DNA from: an uncultured Ruminiclostridium sp.
GTDB taxonomy: Bacteria > Bacillota > Clostridia > Oscillospirales > Acutalibacteraceae
Assembly: GCA_902490005.1 (NCBI GenBank)
Contig: CABUCM010000010.1
Coordinates: forward strand, 1-64,000
Reading direction: 5' to 3'
DNA length: 64,000 nt
Shown here: positions 45,562 to 53,781 of the stretch, piece after piece
How the letters are laid out: the number at the start of each line of letters is the position of its first letter
How positions within the stretch are numbered: the stretch's first letter is position 1
The notes under the pieces: generated by a model
Told to the model about the DNA's origin: nothing
Database searches by the model: none
Seen by the model: only the letters and a program-made list of their open reading frames with translations
Position numbers and translations under genes: made by a program

Positions 45562-47115
45562 TTATTTCGCGTATTCGATGGCGCGGCTTTCACGGATAAT
45601 GTTCACCTTGATCTGTCCGGGATAATCCAGGTCGTCCTCGATCTTTTTACAGATATCCCTAGCCAAAAGAACCATGCGTTCATCGTTTACCACTTCAGGC
45701 TTTACCATGATACGGACTTCCCGGCCCGCCTGGATAGCGTAGCAGCTGGATACGCCGTCGAAAGAGGAGGCAACCTCTTCCAGCTTTTCCAAACGCTTGA
45801 TGTAGTTCTCAAGATTTTCTCTGCGGGCGCCGGGCCTTGCGGCGGAAATGGCGTCAGAAGCCTGTACGATACAGGCAATAACGGTTTTTGCCTCCACGTC
45901 GCCGTGATGGGCGTGAATCGCGTGAACCACAGCCTCGCTCTCTTTATACCTGCGGGCCACGTCTACGCCGATATCCACATGGGAACCTTCGATTTCGTGG
46001 TCTAAAGCCTTGCCAATATCATGCAGCAAGCCGGCGCGGCGGGCGATGGTGGGGTCTAACCCCAGCTCTGAGGCGATCATACCGGAAAGGTAAGCCACCT
46101 CCAGGGAATGGTTCAATACATTTTGTCCATAGCTGGTACGGTAACGCAGCCGGCCCAGCAGCTTAACAAGTTCAGGATGGATTCCGTTGACGCCAGCCTC
46201 GATAATGGCGCGTTCACCCTCCTGCTTAATGGTGGCGTCCACCTCGCGGCGGGCCTTTTCCACCATTTCCTCAATTCTGGCGGGATGAATCCGCCCATCG
46301 GAAATCAGCCGTTCCAGCGCGATCCGGGCAATTTCCCTGCGGACCGGGTCAAAGCTGGATAAGGTGATGGCTTCGGGCGTATCGTCAATAATCAAATCAA
46401 CGCCGGTCATGGTCTCGATGGCCCGGATATTCCGGCCCTCGCGGCCAATAATGCGGCCCTTCATTTCGTCATTGGGCAGAGGCACAACCGAGATGGTGGC
46501 TTCAGCCACATGGTCGGCGGCGCATCTCTGAATTGCCAGCGAGATAATTTCGCGGGCTTTGCTGTCCGCGTCTTCCTTGGTTTGCTGTTCGATCTCCATG
46601 ACCTTGATGGCTTTTTCGTGAACCAATTCGTCTTCCAATTTTTTCAGCAGGTAATCCTTAGCCTGGTCGATGGAAAACCCGGAGATTCTTTCCAGCATTT
46701 CAAATTGGCTTTTTTTGACGGTTTCCGCTTCCGCGAGTTTCTCGTCGATTTTTTTGGTCTTTGCGTTGATTGCCTCTTCTTTTGCCTCTAAATGCTCCAG
46801 CTTTTTATCCAGGGTTTCCTCTTTTTGCTGGATCCTGCGTTCCTGGCGCTGCACATCTTTGCGGCGTTCGGCGACTTCCCGTTCCGCCTCCAGACGCTGG
46901 CGGTGGATCTCGTCTTTTCCTTCCAGGATAGTTTCCTTCTTTTTTGCCTCTGCTGTTTTGATGGCTTCATTGACAAGCCGTTTGGCTTCCTGTTCGGCAG
47001 AACCGATTTCCGCTTCCGCCGTATGTTTTCTATGATTAGAGCCCGCAATAAAGGCGATAACAGCGCAGACAATACCAACTGCGATGGGCAGGAGGATTTG
47101 TACTATTGGTGGCAA
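45562..47115 (-). CDS. rny: Ribonuclease Y
   Basis: Membrane-anchored endoribonuclease that starts mRNA turnover in Firmicutes. 517 residues: N-terminal membrane helix (about 3-25), a long coiled coil (about 30-200, Glu/Lys-rich), a KH domain (GRIIGREGRNIRAIE), and an HD domain (LLHDIGKALDHE, and HHGD for the later ligand). The start is probably TTG at 47115, ten bases after a perfect GGAGG; a GTG at 47127 overlaps that site. It has its own promoter and heads the rny-ymdB-spoVS gene order. Confidence 0.95.
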   Translation of the reverse strand: MPPIVQILLPIAVGIVCAVIAFIAGSNHRKHTAEAEIGSAEQEAKRLVNEAIKTAEAKKKETILEGKDEIHRQRLEAEREVAERRKDVQRQERRIQQKEETLDKKLEHLEAKEEAINAKTKKIDEKLAEAETVKKSQFEMLERISGFSIDQAKDYLLKKLEDELVHEKAIKVMEIEQQTKEDADSKAREIISLAIQRCAADHVAEATISVVPLPNDEMKGRIIGREGRNIRAIETMTGVDLIIDDTPEAITLSSFDPVRREIARIALERLISDGRIHPARIEEMVEKARREVDATIKQEGERAIIEAGVNGIHPELVKLLGRLRYRTSYGQNVLNHSLEVAYLSGMIASELGLDPTIARRAGLLHDIGKALDHEIEGSHVDIGVDVARRYKESEAVVHAIHAHHGDVEAKTVIACIVQASDAISAARPGARRENLENYIKRLEKLEEVASSFDGVSSCYAIQAGREVRIMVKPEVVNDERMVLLARDICKKIEDDLDYPGQIKVNIIRESRAIEYAK

Positions 47116-47264
47116 GTGAATTGGCACCTCCTTTTCTTCATTCTGTTTTCAAGTATTTTAATTAAAAATAATAAAAGTAGAGTTTCTCAACTAACAGGTG
47201 CGTTAATCCTGAAAATGAGCGTACTAACCCCATGAATACGCATTTTTACGTATCCTTAACAACT

Positions 47265-47294
47265 ATTGTATTACTTTTAGGGGGTGTCTGTCAA
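47265..47294 (-). promoter_or_regulatory. Sigma-A promoter of rny
   Basis: Minus strand TTGACA (47289-47294), 18-base spacer, TACAAT (47265-47270). A leader of about 140 bases follows before the start codon. Confidence 0.75.
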
Positions 47295-47322
47295 GAAAAT
47301 TGTACATACTTTCTATTGGCCC

Positions 47323-47351
47323 TTGACAATCTAAAATGTGGGTGTTAACAT
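47323..47351 (+). promoter_or_regulatory. Sigma-A promoter of the thrS T-box leader
   Basis: TTGACA (47323-47328), 17-base spacer, TAACAT (47346-47351). It is back-to-back with the rny promoter; the two -35 boxes are 28 bases apart. Confidence 0.75.
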
Positions 47352-47357
47352 AACAAT

Positions 47358-47624
47358 AGAAAAGAATCATCTCAAAAACGTTGAGAAGGAAAGAAAGACC
47401 ATCAGTTTTCCTAAGAGAGCGGGCGTCACCGGCTGAAAGCGCCTGCGGTAAAACCGGTTTTATCTACCGCCTTTGAGTGTGCCGCGAAGAGAAATCGTTC
47501 TATAAGCGGCGCCGGCCGACCCCGTTACAGGTCAGTGGAGGGCAAAGGGAGAATTTTCTTTTGCTGAATTTGGGTGGAAACACGGAGCGCAAAGCCTCGT
47601 CCCTTTTTGGGATGAGGCTTTTTA
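47358..47624 (+). promoter_or_regulatory. Threonine T-box riboswitch ahead of thrS
   Basis: Senses uncharged tRNA-Thr and lets transcription into thrS continue when it pairs. Visible parts: the stem I distal motif AGAGAGCGGGCG followed by GGCTGAAAGCGCC (about 47413-47445), a likely specifier ACC at 47466-47468 before GCCTTTGAGTG, the T-box TTTGGGTGGAAACACGG (47569-47585), and the terminator stem GCCTCGTCCC/GGGATGAGGC (47594-47603, 47609-47618) with T-run to 47623. Length of about 265 bases is normal. The specifier assignment is by position and by the downstream gene. Confidence 0.88.
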
Positions 47625-47651
47625 TATTGTTTCATAAAGGAGCGTATCACT

Positions 47652-49589
47652 ATGGTAAAGGTTACACTGAAAGGCGGAGTGGTGAAGGAATTCGACCAGA
47701 ACGTCACCATCGCGGAGATTGCCCAGTCCTTGGGCGGCGGCCTGTATAAGGCGGCTTGCGCGGGAAAGCTGAACGGCCAGGTGGTGGACCTTCGGACTCC
47801 GGTGACAGAAGACAGCGAAGTGGAAATTCTGACCTTTGATTCCCAGGATGGCAAGAAGGCCTATTGGCATACCACGTCCCATATTATGGCCCAGGCGGTG
47901 GGCCGCCTGTTCCCGGGCGCGGTGTTCGCCATCGGCCCGTCCATCGACCAAGGGTTTTATTATGATTTTGATTTGCCCAGGAACCTGACCCCTGAGGATC
48001 TGACGGCCATCGAAGCTGAGATGAAGAAAATCATCAAGGAAGACGAACCCCTGGAGCGGTTTGAATTGGAGCCGGAGGAGGCTGTCAAGCTGATGGAGGA
48101 AAGGGGACAGCCCTATAAGGTGGAACTGATCCGGGAGCATTCCGGCAAGGGGGAGAAGATTTCCTTTTACCGCCAGGGCGATTTTCTGGACCTGTGCGCC
48201 GGCCCTCATTTGATGAGCACCGGCAAAGTGAAGGCCGTGAAGCTGACCAGCTGCACCGGCGCTTATTGGAGGGGAGACTCCAAAAGCAAAATGCTGCAAA
48301 GGGTTTACGGGATTTCTTTCCCCAAGGCCAGCGAGCTGACCGCCCATTTGGAAGCCATGGAGGAAGCGAAAAAGCGGGACCACAATAAGCTGGGCCGGGA
48401 GTTGGGTTATTTCACAACCTGCGATATTATCGGCCAGGGCCTGCCGATTCTGCTGCCCAACGGCGCAAGGGTAATCCAGCTGCTCCAGCGGTTTGTGGAG
48501 GATGAGGAGCAAAAGAGAGGATGGCTGCTGACCAAGACTCCCTATATGGCCAAAAGCGACCTGTATAAGCTGTCCGGCCACTGGGACCACTATAAGGACG
48601 GCATGTTTGTGCTGGGGGATGAGGAGAAGGATGACGAGGTATTCGCCCTGCGGCCCATGACCTGCCCATTCCAGTACCAGGCATATTTAAATAAGAAGCG
48701 TTCCTACCGGGATCTGCCCTTGCGGTATAACGAGACATCCACCCTGTTCCGCAACGAGGCCAGCGGCGAGATGCACGGCCTGATCCGGGTGCGCCAGTTT
48801 ACCATTTCCGAGGGCCATTTGATGTGCCGTCCCGACCAGCTGGAAGACGAATTCAAGAGCAGCCTGCAGCTTGCCAACGATATGCTGGAGACCTTGGGCC
48901 TGGCGGAGGACGTTTCCTACCGTTTTTCCCAGTGGGATCCGGAGGACCGGGAGAAATATATCGGCACCCCAGAGCAGTGGGATGAAGCGCAAAGCGTCAT
49001 GAAGAAAATTCTGGACCACCTGGGGATCGATTATGTGGTGGGCATTGGAGAAGCGGCCTTCTATGGCCCGAAGCTGGATATTCAGATCAAAAATGTGTTC
49101 GGCAAAGAGGATACTCTGATTACCATTCAGATTGACCAAATGCTGGCTGAAAAGTTCGGCATGGAATACGTGGACGCCGACGGCAAAACGAAAAATCCAT
49201 ATATTATCCACCGCACATCTATCGGCTGCTATGAGCGTACCTTGGCGCTGTTGATCGAAAAATATGCCGGCGCCCTGCCTATGTGGCTCATGCCGGAGCA
49301 GGTCCGCGTGCTGCCCATCAGTGAAAAGTTCCTGGATAAGGCGTTAGAGGTGGATCAAAAGCTGAAAGCCCAGGGAATCCGGTCCACGGCGGACAGCCGC
49401 AACGAGAAGATCGGATATAAGATCCGGGAAGCACAAATGGAAAAGATTCCTTATATGCTGATTATCGGCGAAAAGGAAATCGCGGAAAATGTGGTTTCCG
49501 TCCGTTCTAGAAAAGGCGAGTTGAGCACTATGTCCTTAGAGGCGTTTTTGGAAAAGGCGTTGACCGAAATCAAGGAAAAGACAAAATAA
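47652..49589 (+). CDS. thrS: Threonine--tRNA ligase
   Basis: Charges tRNA-Thr with threonine in the cytoplasm. 645 residues: TGS domain (about 1-62), the editing domain with the HTTSHIMAQAV zinc-like motif and DLCAGPHL, then the class II catalytic core with motif 1 region, motif 2 (RNEASGEMHGLIRVRQF), zinc ligands (MTCPFQ, HRTSIG and DxHL-type segments), and the anticodon-binding domain at the end (PEQVRVLPIS). ATG at 47652 follows AAAGGAG. Controlled by the T-box leader; a strong terminator follows. Confidence 0.97.
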   Translation: MVKVTLKGGVVKEFDQNVTIAEIAQSLGGGLYKAACAGKLNGQVVDLRTPVTEDSEVEILTFDSQDGKKAYWHTTSHIMAQAVGRLFPGAVFAIGPSIDQGFYYDFDLPRNLTPEDLTAIEAEMKKIIKEDEPLERFELEPEEAVKLMEERGQPYKVELIREHSGKGEKISFYRQGDFLDLCAGPHLMSTGKVKAVKLTSCTGAYWRGDSKSKMLQRVYGISFPKASELTAHLEAMEEAKKRDHNKLGRELGYFTTCDIIGQGLPILLPNGARVIQLLQRFVEDEEQKRGWLLTKTPYMAKSDLYKLSGHWDHYKDGMFVLGDEEKDDEVFALRPMTCPFQYQAYLNKKRSYRDLPLRYNETSTLFRNEASGEMHGLIRVRQFTISEGHLMCRPDQLEDEFKSSLQLANDMLETLGLAEDVSYRFSQWDPEDREKYIGTPEQWDEAQSVMKKILDHLGIDYVVGIGEAAFYGPKLDIQIKNVFGKEDTLITIQIDQMLAEKFGMEYVDADGKTKNPYIIHRTSIGCYERTLALLIEKYAGALPMWLMPEQVRVLPISEKFLDKALEVDQKLKAQGIRSTADSRNEKIGYKIREAQMEKIPYMLIIGEKEIAENVVSVRSRKGELSTMSLEAFLEKALTEIKEKTK

Positions 49590-49601
49590 AATATTTTGGC
49601 A

Positions 49602-49634
49602 GGAACGGGCAGGATTTTGCCCGTTCCTTTTTTA
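49602..49634 (+). terminator. Terminator after thrS
   Basis: 10-bp stem GGAACGGGCA/TGCCCGTTCC (49602-49611 with 49618-49627) and a T-run of six. Confidence 0.92.
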
Positions 49635-49702
49635 TAAAAGAAATCGACAGGGAATACTTGATTTTGAAAAAAATATCTGCTACAATAAATATCACTGAAT
49701 AT

Positions 49703-49776
49703 GCGTGAGTAGTTCAATGGCAGAATGTCAGCTTCCCAAGCTGAACACGCGGGTTCGATTCCCGTCTCGCGCTCCA
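49703..49776 (+). tRNA. tRNA-Gly (anticodon CCC)
   Basis: A 74-base cloverleaf with the CCA end encoded. Acceptor arms GCGTGAG/CTCGCGC (one G-U pair), D-arm AGTTCAATGGCAGAA, anticodon stem TCAGC/GCTGA with loop TTCCCAA, so the anticodon is CCC (49735-49737) reading GGG, and T-arm CGGGTTCGATTCCCG. No promoter was assigned with confidence. A terminator follows directly. It marks the border between the core chromosome and the AT-rich island. Confidence 0.95.
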
Positions 49777-49780
49777 AGAA

Positions 49781-49814
49781 GGGGTGACGAAATAGATGTC
49801 ACCCCGATTTTTTT
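49781..49814 (+). terminator. Terminator after tRNA-Gly
   Basis: 8-bp stem GGGGTGAC/GTCACCCC (49781-49788 with 49798-49805) and a run of Ts (49807-49814). Confidence 0.85.
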
Positions 49815-49903
49815 CAGTATTCATGCGGGTTTCCGGGCTTTTTAGGGCCGATTTTTCAAAATCGCCCCACCGTGGATGTCCAACCCCCAAAAGAGCAAAA
49901 AAG

Positions 49904-49946
49904 ACAAAAACCGCTTCCTTATTTTTATTAGGGAAGCGGTTTTGTC
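49904..49946. terminator. Second hairpin downstream of tRNA-Gly
   Basis: About 12-bp stem AAAACCGCTTCC/GGAAGCGGTTTT around a 12-base AT loop, flanked by A- and T-rich ends. With no gene ending here, it may be the leftover terminator of a lost gene. Confidence 0.6.
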
Positions 49947-50060
49947 ATTTTTTAGACACCGGCAGAGAAATGATTTTCGATTGTCTGTCCGGGATATCCT
50001 GGGGATTGACAGGGGAAGGAGGCGTTGGAGTTTGACCGGTAGCCGATCCTGAGAAACAAA

Positions 50061-50372
50061 ATGGAAAACGACAATTATTACCTTTTAACCCTGGCAGCTA
50101 TCGCAAAAGAAATCCAGCAGCGCGGGGAAAAAAGGGAATGCGCCGTGATCCTTGGCGCGGGCCTGCCCCTGGCCGGATTCGGCCGGGAAAAGAAAGTGTT
50201 CCGGGAACACCTGTTCCGTTCTTCTCAGCCGGTAAGCTTCAAGTTTGAAGGAATCTCCTATCAGGTGAACATTCGGGACATCAGGTTTTTAATTCAGCCG
50301 AAATACCAGGATAACCCAGCAGATTGGTATCGTAGCCGTTATAGATGTTTTCCCCAGAGTTATTTTTCTTGA
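50061..50372 (+). pseudogene. Fragment of a ParM/StbA-type plasmid segregation ATPase
   Basis: The 103-codon frame reads ENDNYYLLTLAAIAKEI, AVILGAGLPLAGFGREKKVFR and PVSFKFEGISYQVNIRDI, which match an internal part of actin-like ParM/StbA proteins found on plasmids and conjugative elements of Firmicutes. The first 70-80 residues with the nucleotide-binding start are missing, and homology stops near residue 76 (about base 50290), after which the sequence is unrelated. No ribosome binding site precedes the ATG. It is therefore a decayed internal fragment, not a working gene. It lies 285 bases after tRNA-Gly, consistent with a remnant of an integrated element. Confidence 0.7.
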
Positions 50373-50424
50373 CCTATATAGACATACATTGAGTGGGAAT
50401 AAGTCTGGAAATTGTAAATATATG

Positions 50425-50490
50425 AGCACTAAAAATGAGATATCTTAAATAAATGCACATATTTACATAAAATCATCGCATTTTAGTGCT
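50425..50490. repeat. Inverted repeat upstream of the alpha-galactosidase
   Basis: 10-bp perfect arms AGCACTAAAA and TTTTAGTGCT, extended by two more pairs after a one-base bulge, 46 bases apart. It may be a regulator site pair, or part of a lost terminator. Confidence 0.5.
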
Positions 50491-50491
50491 G

Positions 50492-50526
50492 AAATATATG
50501 ATAAAATATATGATAAAATATATATG
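50492..50526. repeat. Short tandem repeat, 12-base unit, about three copies
   Basis: Unit AAAATATATGAT, two near-perfect copies and a partial third. Such A/T tracts bend DNA and are common upstream of promoters. Confidence 0.6.
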
Positions 50527-50699
50527 GGTTTCATGGAATGATTTTAAAAAAGGGCAGTGATGAATTAGTGCCGAGGCATATTTTTGTATCATTTTTCATA
50601 ATGGGATAGATATCATACCGGATTGGATTTTATGTATATCAAAATATAAATAATACTGGGACAGTATAAAGGATTACAAGATACTATGAGGTGTGTTAG

Positions 50700-52790
50700 A
50701 TGAGTCGGTTTATACAAATTCATGAAAATCAAATCCATCTTGTCATAGAAATAACCCAAGCACAACAAGTTCGCCTTTTACACTTAAGTTATTTGGAATT
50801 TGATAAGAATCAATATTTCCCAAAAGATTCGTTGGATCATGCGAAAATAGTTGAGGTACTAACTACTGGCCTAGGGTATATCGAACATCATGGAATGAAA
50901 CACAATATGACCGGCATGGGCGATAAGCTACGGTATGTTTCCCATACCGATATCTATAATGAACTGGGAAGAAAATTATCCATCGTTCAAGAAGCAGAAG
51001 GACTGAGGGTAATAAGTCATCTGCAATTTTATAATGGCATTAACACCCTCCGTTCCTGGACTACTGTTGAAAATATTTCTGAAAACGCAATCGGGTTGGA
51101 ATATGTCTCTTCTTTTGCGTTGTCAGGGATAGCGCAGGTGGACTGTGTTAGCTGGGATCAAAAAAGTATCATTTCCATTCCTCATAACACATGGTATGGC
51201 GAAGCGCAATGGAAAACAAATACGATCAGCGAGTTGGGGTTATCGCAAGTTAATAAATGGAACCGCTTCACTGTAAAATCTATTGAATGTTCCAATACGG
51301 GAACATGGTCCACCAGCCGTTATCTGCCAATGGGATATTTTCAAAATATACATACGAAAGAATCCTTGTTTTGGCAGATTGAGCATAATGGATCGTGGTG
51401 CTGGGAAATCGGAGATTGCATGGATCGATTGTATCTGCAAATTTCCGGTCCATGCAAAAATAAATCCCATTGGTGGAAAAATTTACAGCCAAAGGAAATA
51501 TTTGAAACGGTTCCAGCGGCAATTAGCATTGTTGGAAATGGGTTTGACACCGCCGTAGGTGAGATGACGAAATACCGCCGGATGATTCGTCGCCCGAATT
51601 ATGATAATGAAGTTCTTCCAGTTATTTTTAATGACTACATGAATTGCCTGATGGGGGATCCTACCACGGAAAAGTTGTTTCCCTTGATCGATAGGGCGGC
51701 TGAAGCGGGATGCGAATATTTTTGTATTGATGCCGGTTGGTATTCTGATGGATACTGGTGGGATGGGGTTGGAGAATGGTTTCCGTCTAAAAAACGTTTT
51801 CCAAATGGAATTGAGGAGCCGCTTCGGGCAATTCGTGAAAAAGGAATGATACCGGGATTGTGGCTTGAAATTGAAGTAATGGGATTGCGTTGTCCGTTGG
51901 CAAACAAGCTGCCTGATAATTGGTTCTTTATGCGTCATGGCAAAAGGGTCGTTGACCATTCTCGATATCAGTTGGATTTTCGAAACCCAGACGTTGGAAA
52001 ATATGCCGATGGTATTATAGAACGTTTGGTGAAACAATATGGCGTTGGTTATATAAAAATGGATTATAACATTGATGCTGGCATCGGAACGGAATTGAAT
52101 GCGGATAGTTTCGGAGATGGGCTGTTGGGGCACAACCGCGCTTATCTGCGTTGGTTGGATGGAATCTTTGAAAAATATCCCGATTTGGTAATTGAAAACT
52201 GCGGTAGCGGCGGAATGCGGATGGATTATGCGATGTTATCGTGGCTCAGCATCCAATCGAGCAGCGATCAAACAGACTATGTAAAGAATGCGGCTATCGT
52301 ATCGGGTTGCGCCAGCGCGGTTTGCCCTGAACAGTGCGCGGTATGGTCATATCCTTTGCGCGATGCCGACCGTGAACAGGTTGCCTTTAATATGGTAAAC
52401 GCAATGTTGCTGAGAATTCATCAAAGCGGACATTTGGCTGAATTATCTTCGGTAGGCTTCCTCTTGGTAAAAGAAGGAATTGAGGTTTACAAACAGATCC
52501 GAGCTGACATTCGGTATGCGACACCATTTTGGCCGTTGGGAATGCCTTCCTATACCTCGGGATGGCTGGCCTTTGGGCTGAATTGTGAGGGGAAAAGCTA
52601 TCTGGCGGTTTGGCGATTAGCTGGGAAAGAGAAGTGCGTAATTCCTCTTTCAAAAGCTAAAAACTTTAAAGAGGTGAAATGCATTTATCCGCGGGAGTTG
52701 GAGCAGAGTTGCAGCCTGAACATTGACCAGCATACTCTTATGATGAGTTTTCCACAGGAAAATGCTGCACGCCTATATCGTTTGTGGTAA
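50700..52790 (+). CDS. Alpha-galactosidase, glycoside hydrolase family 36
   Basis: Hydrolyses terminal alpha-1,6-galactose from melibiose, raffinose or stachyose; no signal peptide, so cytoplasmic. 696 residues: N-terminal beta-sandwich, then the (beta/alpha)8 barrel with FCIDAGWYSDGYWW, GLWLEIEVMG, the nucleophile Asp455 in YIKMDYN, ENCGSGGMRMDY and the acid/base region SSSDQTDYV (residues 520-528), and a C-terminal beta domain. All catalytic segments are present. GAGGTG lies six bases before ATG 50700. AT-rich codon use differs from the core genes. It stands alone, 1.4 kb before the next gene, but in the same island as the ABC/GH32 operon, so raffinose-type sugars are a likely shared substrate (inference). 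Other alpha-galactoside-type activities within GH36 cannot be excluded. Confidence 0.9.
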   Translation: MSRFIQIHENQIHLVIEITQAQQVRLLHLSYLEFDKNQYFPKDSLDHAKIVEVLTTGLGYIEHHGMKHNMTGMGDKLRYVSHTDIYNELGRKLSIVQEAEGLRVISHLQFYNGINTLRSWTTVENISENAIGLEYVSSFALSGIAQVDCVSWDQKSIISIPHNTWYGEAQWKTNTISELGLSQVNKWNRFTVKSIECSNTGTWSTSRYLPMGYFQNIHTKESLFWQIEHNGSWCWEIGDCMDRLYLQISGPCKNKSHWWKNLQPKEIFETVPAAISIVGNGFDTAVGEMTKYRRMIRRPNYDNEVLPVIFNDYMNCLMGDPTTEKLFPLIDRAAEAGCEYFCIDAGWYSDGYWWDGVGEWFPSKKRFPNGIEEPLRAIREKGMIPGLWLEIEVMGLRCPLANKLPDNWFFMRHGKRVVDHSRYQLDFRNPDVGKYADGIIERLVKQYGVGYIKMDYNIDAGIGTELNADSFGDGLLGHNRAYLRWLDGIFEKYPDLVIENCGSGGMRMDYAMLSWLSIQSSSDQTDYVKNAAIVSGCASAVCPEQCAVWSYPLRDADREQVAFNMVNAMLLRIHQSGHLAELSSVGFLLVKEGIEVYKQIRADIRYATPFWPLGMPSYTSGWLAFGLNCEGKSYLAVWRLAGKEKCVIPLSKAKNFKEVKCIYPRELEQSCSLNIDQHTLMMSFPQENAARLYRLW

Positions 52791-53259
52791 TATATATTAT
52801 GAATTGTTAACGGTACAATATTTATGGCTATATTTTATGGTTCCATGGACTTAGAGGCTTTTGAATAATTAATCCAGCATAAATAATTGCAAATATTTGG
52901 ACGGGATTTATGCTAGACTGAATTTTATGGTATAGAATTATAGATTTATTTAGGATGAATTGTGAGAAAGCAATTGTGCTTGTCTTGCATTGCCAAAAAG
53001 TTAGTTGTTAGTCCCACCGTTCTTTTGTTTAAATTAAATTTTCAATCGTGTATCACTAATTGTGATTATAGTATTATAGATTTGCCAATAGTAATCTGAA
53101 TAAAGCAGACTAATGAACATATCAGAATAAAAAATTATGTTTCATATGGAGCTTTCCCTATGATGGAATATGCACTTTAGATTACGATGCTATTTTTCAC
53201 TAAAAATAAGCTGGATTTTCTAATAAAGAAAATCTTAAAAATTTCATGAAAAGTGTTCT
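52791..53259 (+). other. AT-rich gap after the alpha-galactosidase
   Basis: About 470 bases with stops in all frames and no recognisable gene, tRNA or clear terminator. Probably decayed DNA adjoining the insertion remnant. Confidence 0.6.
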
Positions 53260-53366
53260 AAAGGCCCTTGGGTGTAGTCTGCTGTTGCACAGAACCAAGA
53301 AAAACGGACATTGACGAAAAGCCCCCTGACGTAGGAAAATAATAACTACGACAGGGGGCGATTTGT

Positions 53367-53637
53367 ATGGCAAGACCATATACACATGTACAAGGGGTAG
53401 AAAAAGAAATGCTGGAGATGAAAGCAGCAGGGGAAAAACCGTGAAATAGCGGAGAGTTTTGGTTTTAAGGACAAATATGTAGTAAAGAGATGGGTCAAAC
53501 GGTATAACTGGCGAATGCGGGAAATGGAAGCGGGAATCATGCCCCGTCGCCGGGGAAGACCGACAAAGGGATACGTGCCAACGGAGCAAGAAAAGGACAA
53601 TGAAATTCGGCGATTTCATCTGGTTTTACAATCATGA
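53367..53637 (+). pseudogene. IS3-family OrfA (helix-turn-helix) remnant, frameshifted and truncated
   Basis: Reading starts MARPYTHVQGVEKEMLEMKAAG, breaks in the G-run/A-run at 53430-53438, and resumes in the next frame as NREIAESFGFKDKYVVKRWVKRYN and RRRGRPTKGYVPTEQEKDNEIRR, then ends after a few unrelated residues. This is the N-terminal DNA-binding part of IS3-type OrfA proteins. One extra base explains the frameshift; the leucine-zipper end and all of OrfB are gone. Not functional. Confidence 0.75.
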
Positions 53638-53656
53638 GCGTTTTCAACTCAAATCA

Positions 53657-53689
53657 AAACTGGCGCCGCTTGAAAAGCGGCGCCAGTTT
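53657..53689. terminator. Strong hairpin inside the insertion remnant
   Basis: Perfect 15-bp stem (53657-53671 with 53675-53689), loop GAA. GC-rich core with A and T ends, but only a short T stretch follows. It could end transcription or be part of the element. Confidence 0.6.
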
Positions 53690-53781
53690 GCGTAATTTCC
53701 CGTATTTCTACGCTAGGGGCTTCTTTTTACTGTCTGTTCCTTCTGCTTCAACGCAGTTTTAGACTACACCCGAGGGCCTTT

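Larger units (their letters stand above)
50374..50699 (+). other. AT-rich control region upstream of the alpha-galactosidase
   Basis: No gene. It contains an inverted repeat AGCACTAAAA/TTTTAGTGCT (50425-50434 with 50481-50490), about three copies of a 12-base AT-rich repeat (50492-50526), and several poor -10/-35 candidates, for example TTGGAT and TATAAA near 50623-50650. No LacI-type operator with a CG centre was seen. Confidence 0.5.
53260..53781 (+). mobile_element. IS3-type insertion remnant bounded by a 21-bp inverted repeat
   Basis: The ends 53260-53280 and 53761-53781 are inverted copies of a 21-base sequence (starting AAAGGCCCT and containing GTGTAGTCT) with one mismatch. Between them lie an inverted repeat just ahead of the orfA remnant (53321-53359, 13 of 14 pairs), the frameshifted orfA, and a perfect 15-bp hairpin (53657-53689). 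No orfB/integrase part remains, so the element is internally deleted. No clear target duplication was seen. Part of the end repeat may belong to the palindromic target rather than to the element. Confidence 0.65.

Noticed and set aside
49451..49777. Minus-strand open frame starting MERETGIEPACSAWEADIL
   Set aside because: This is the well-known false protein made by translating across a tRNA gene in reverse; it covers tRNA-Gly and the end of thrS.
49796..50035. Plus-strand open frame of 79 codons after tRNA-Gly
   Set aside because: It runs through two terminator hairpins and has no ribosome binding site or homology.
53200..53619. Minus-strand frames of 139 and 84 codons opposite the orfA remnant
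   Set aside because: They are antisense shadows of a decayed transposase gene.
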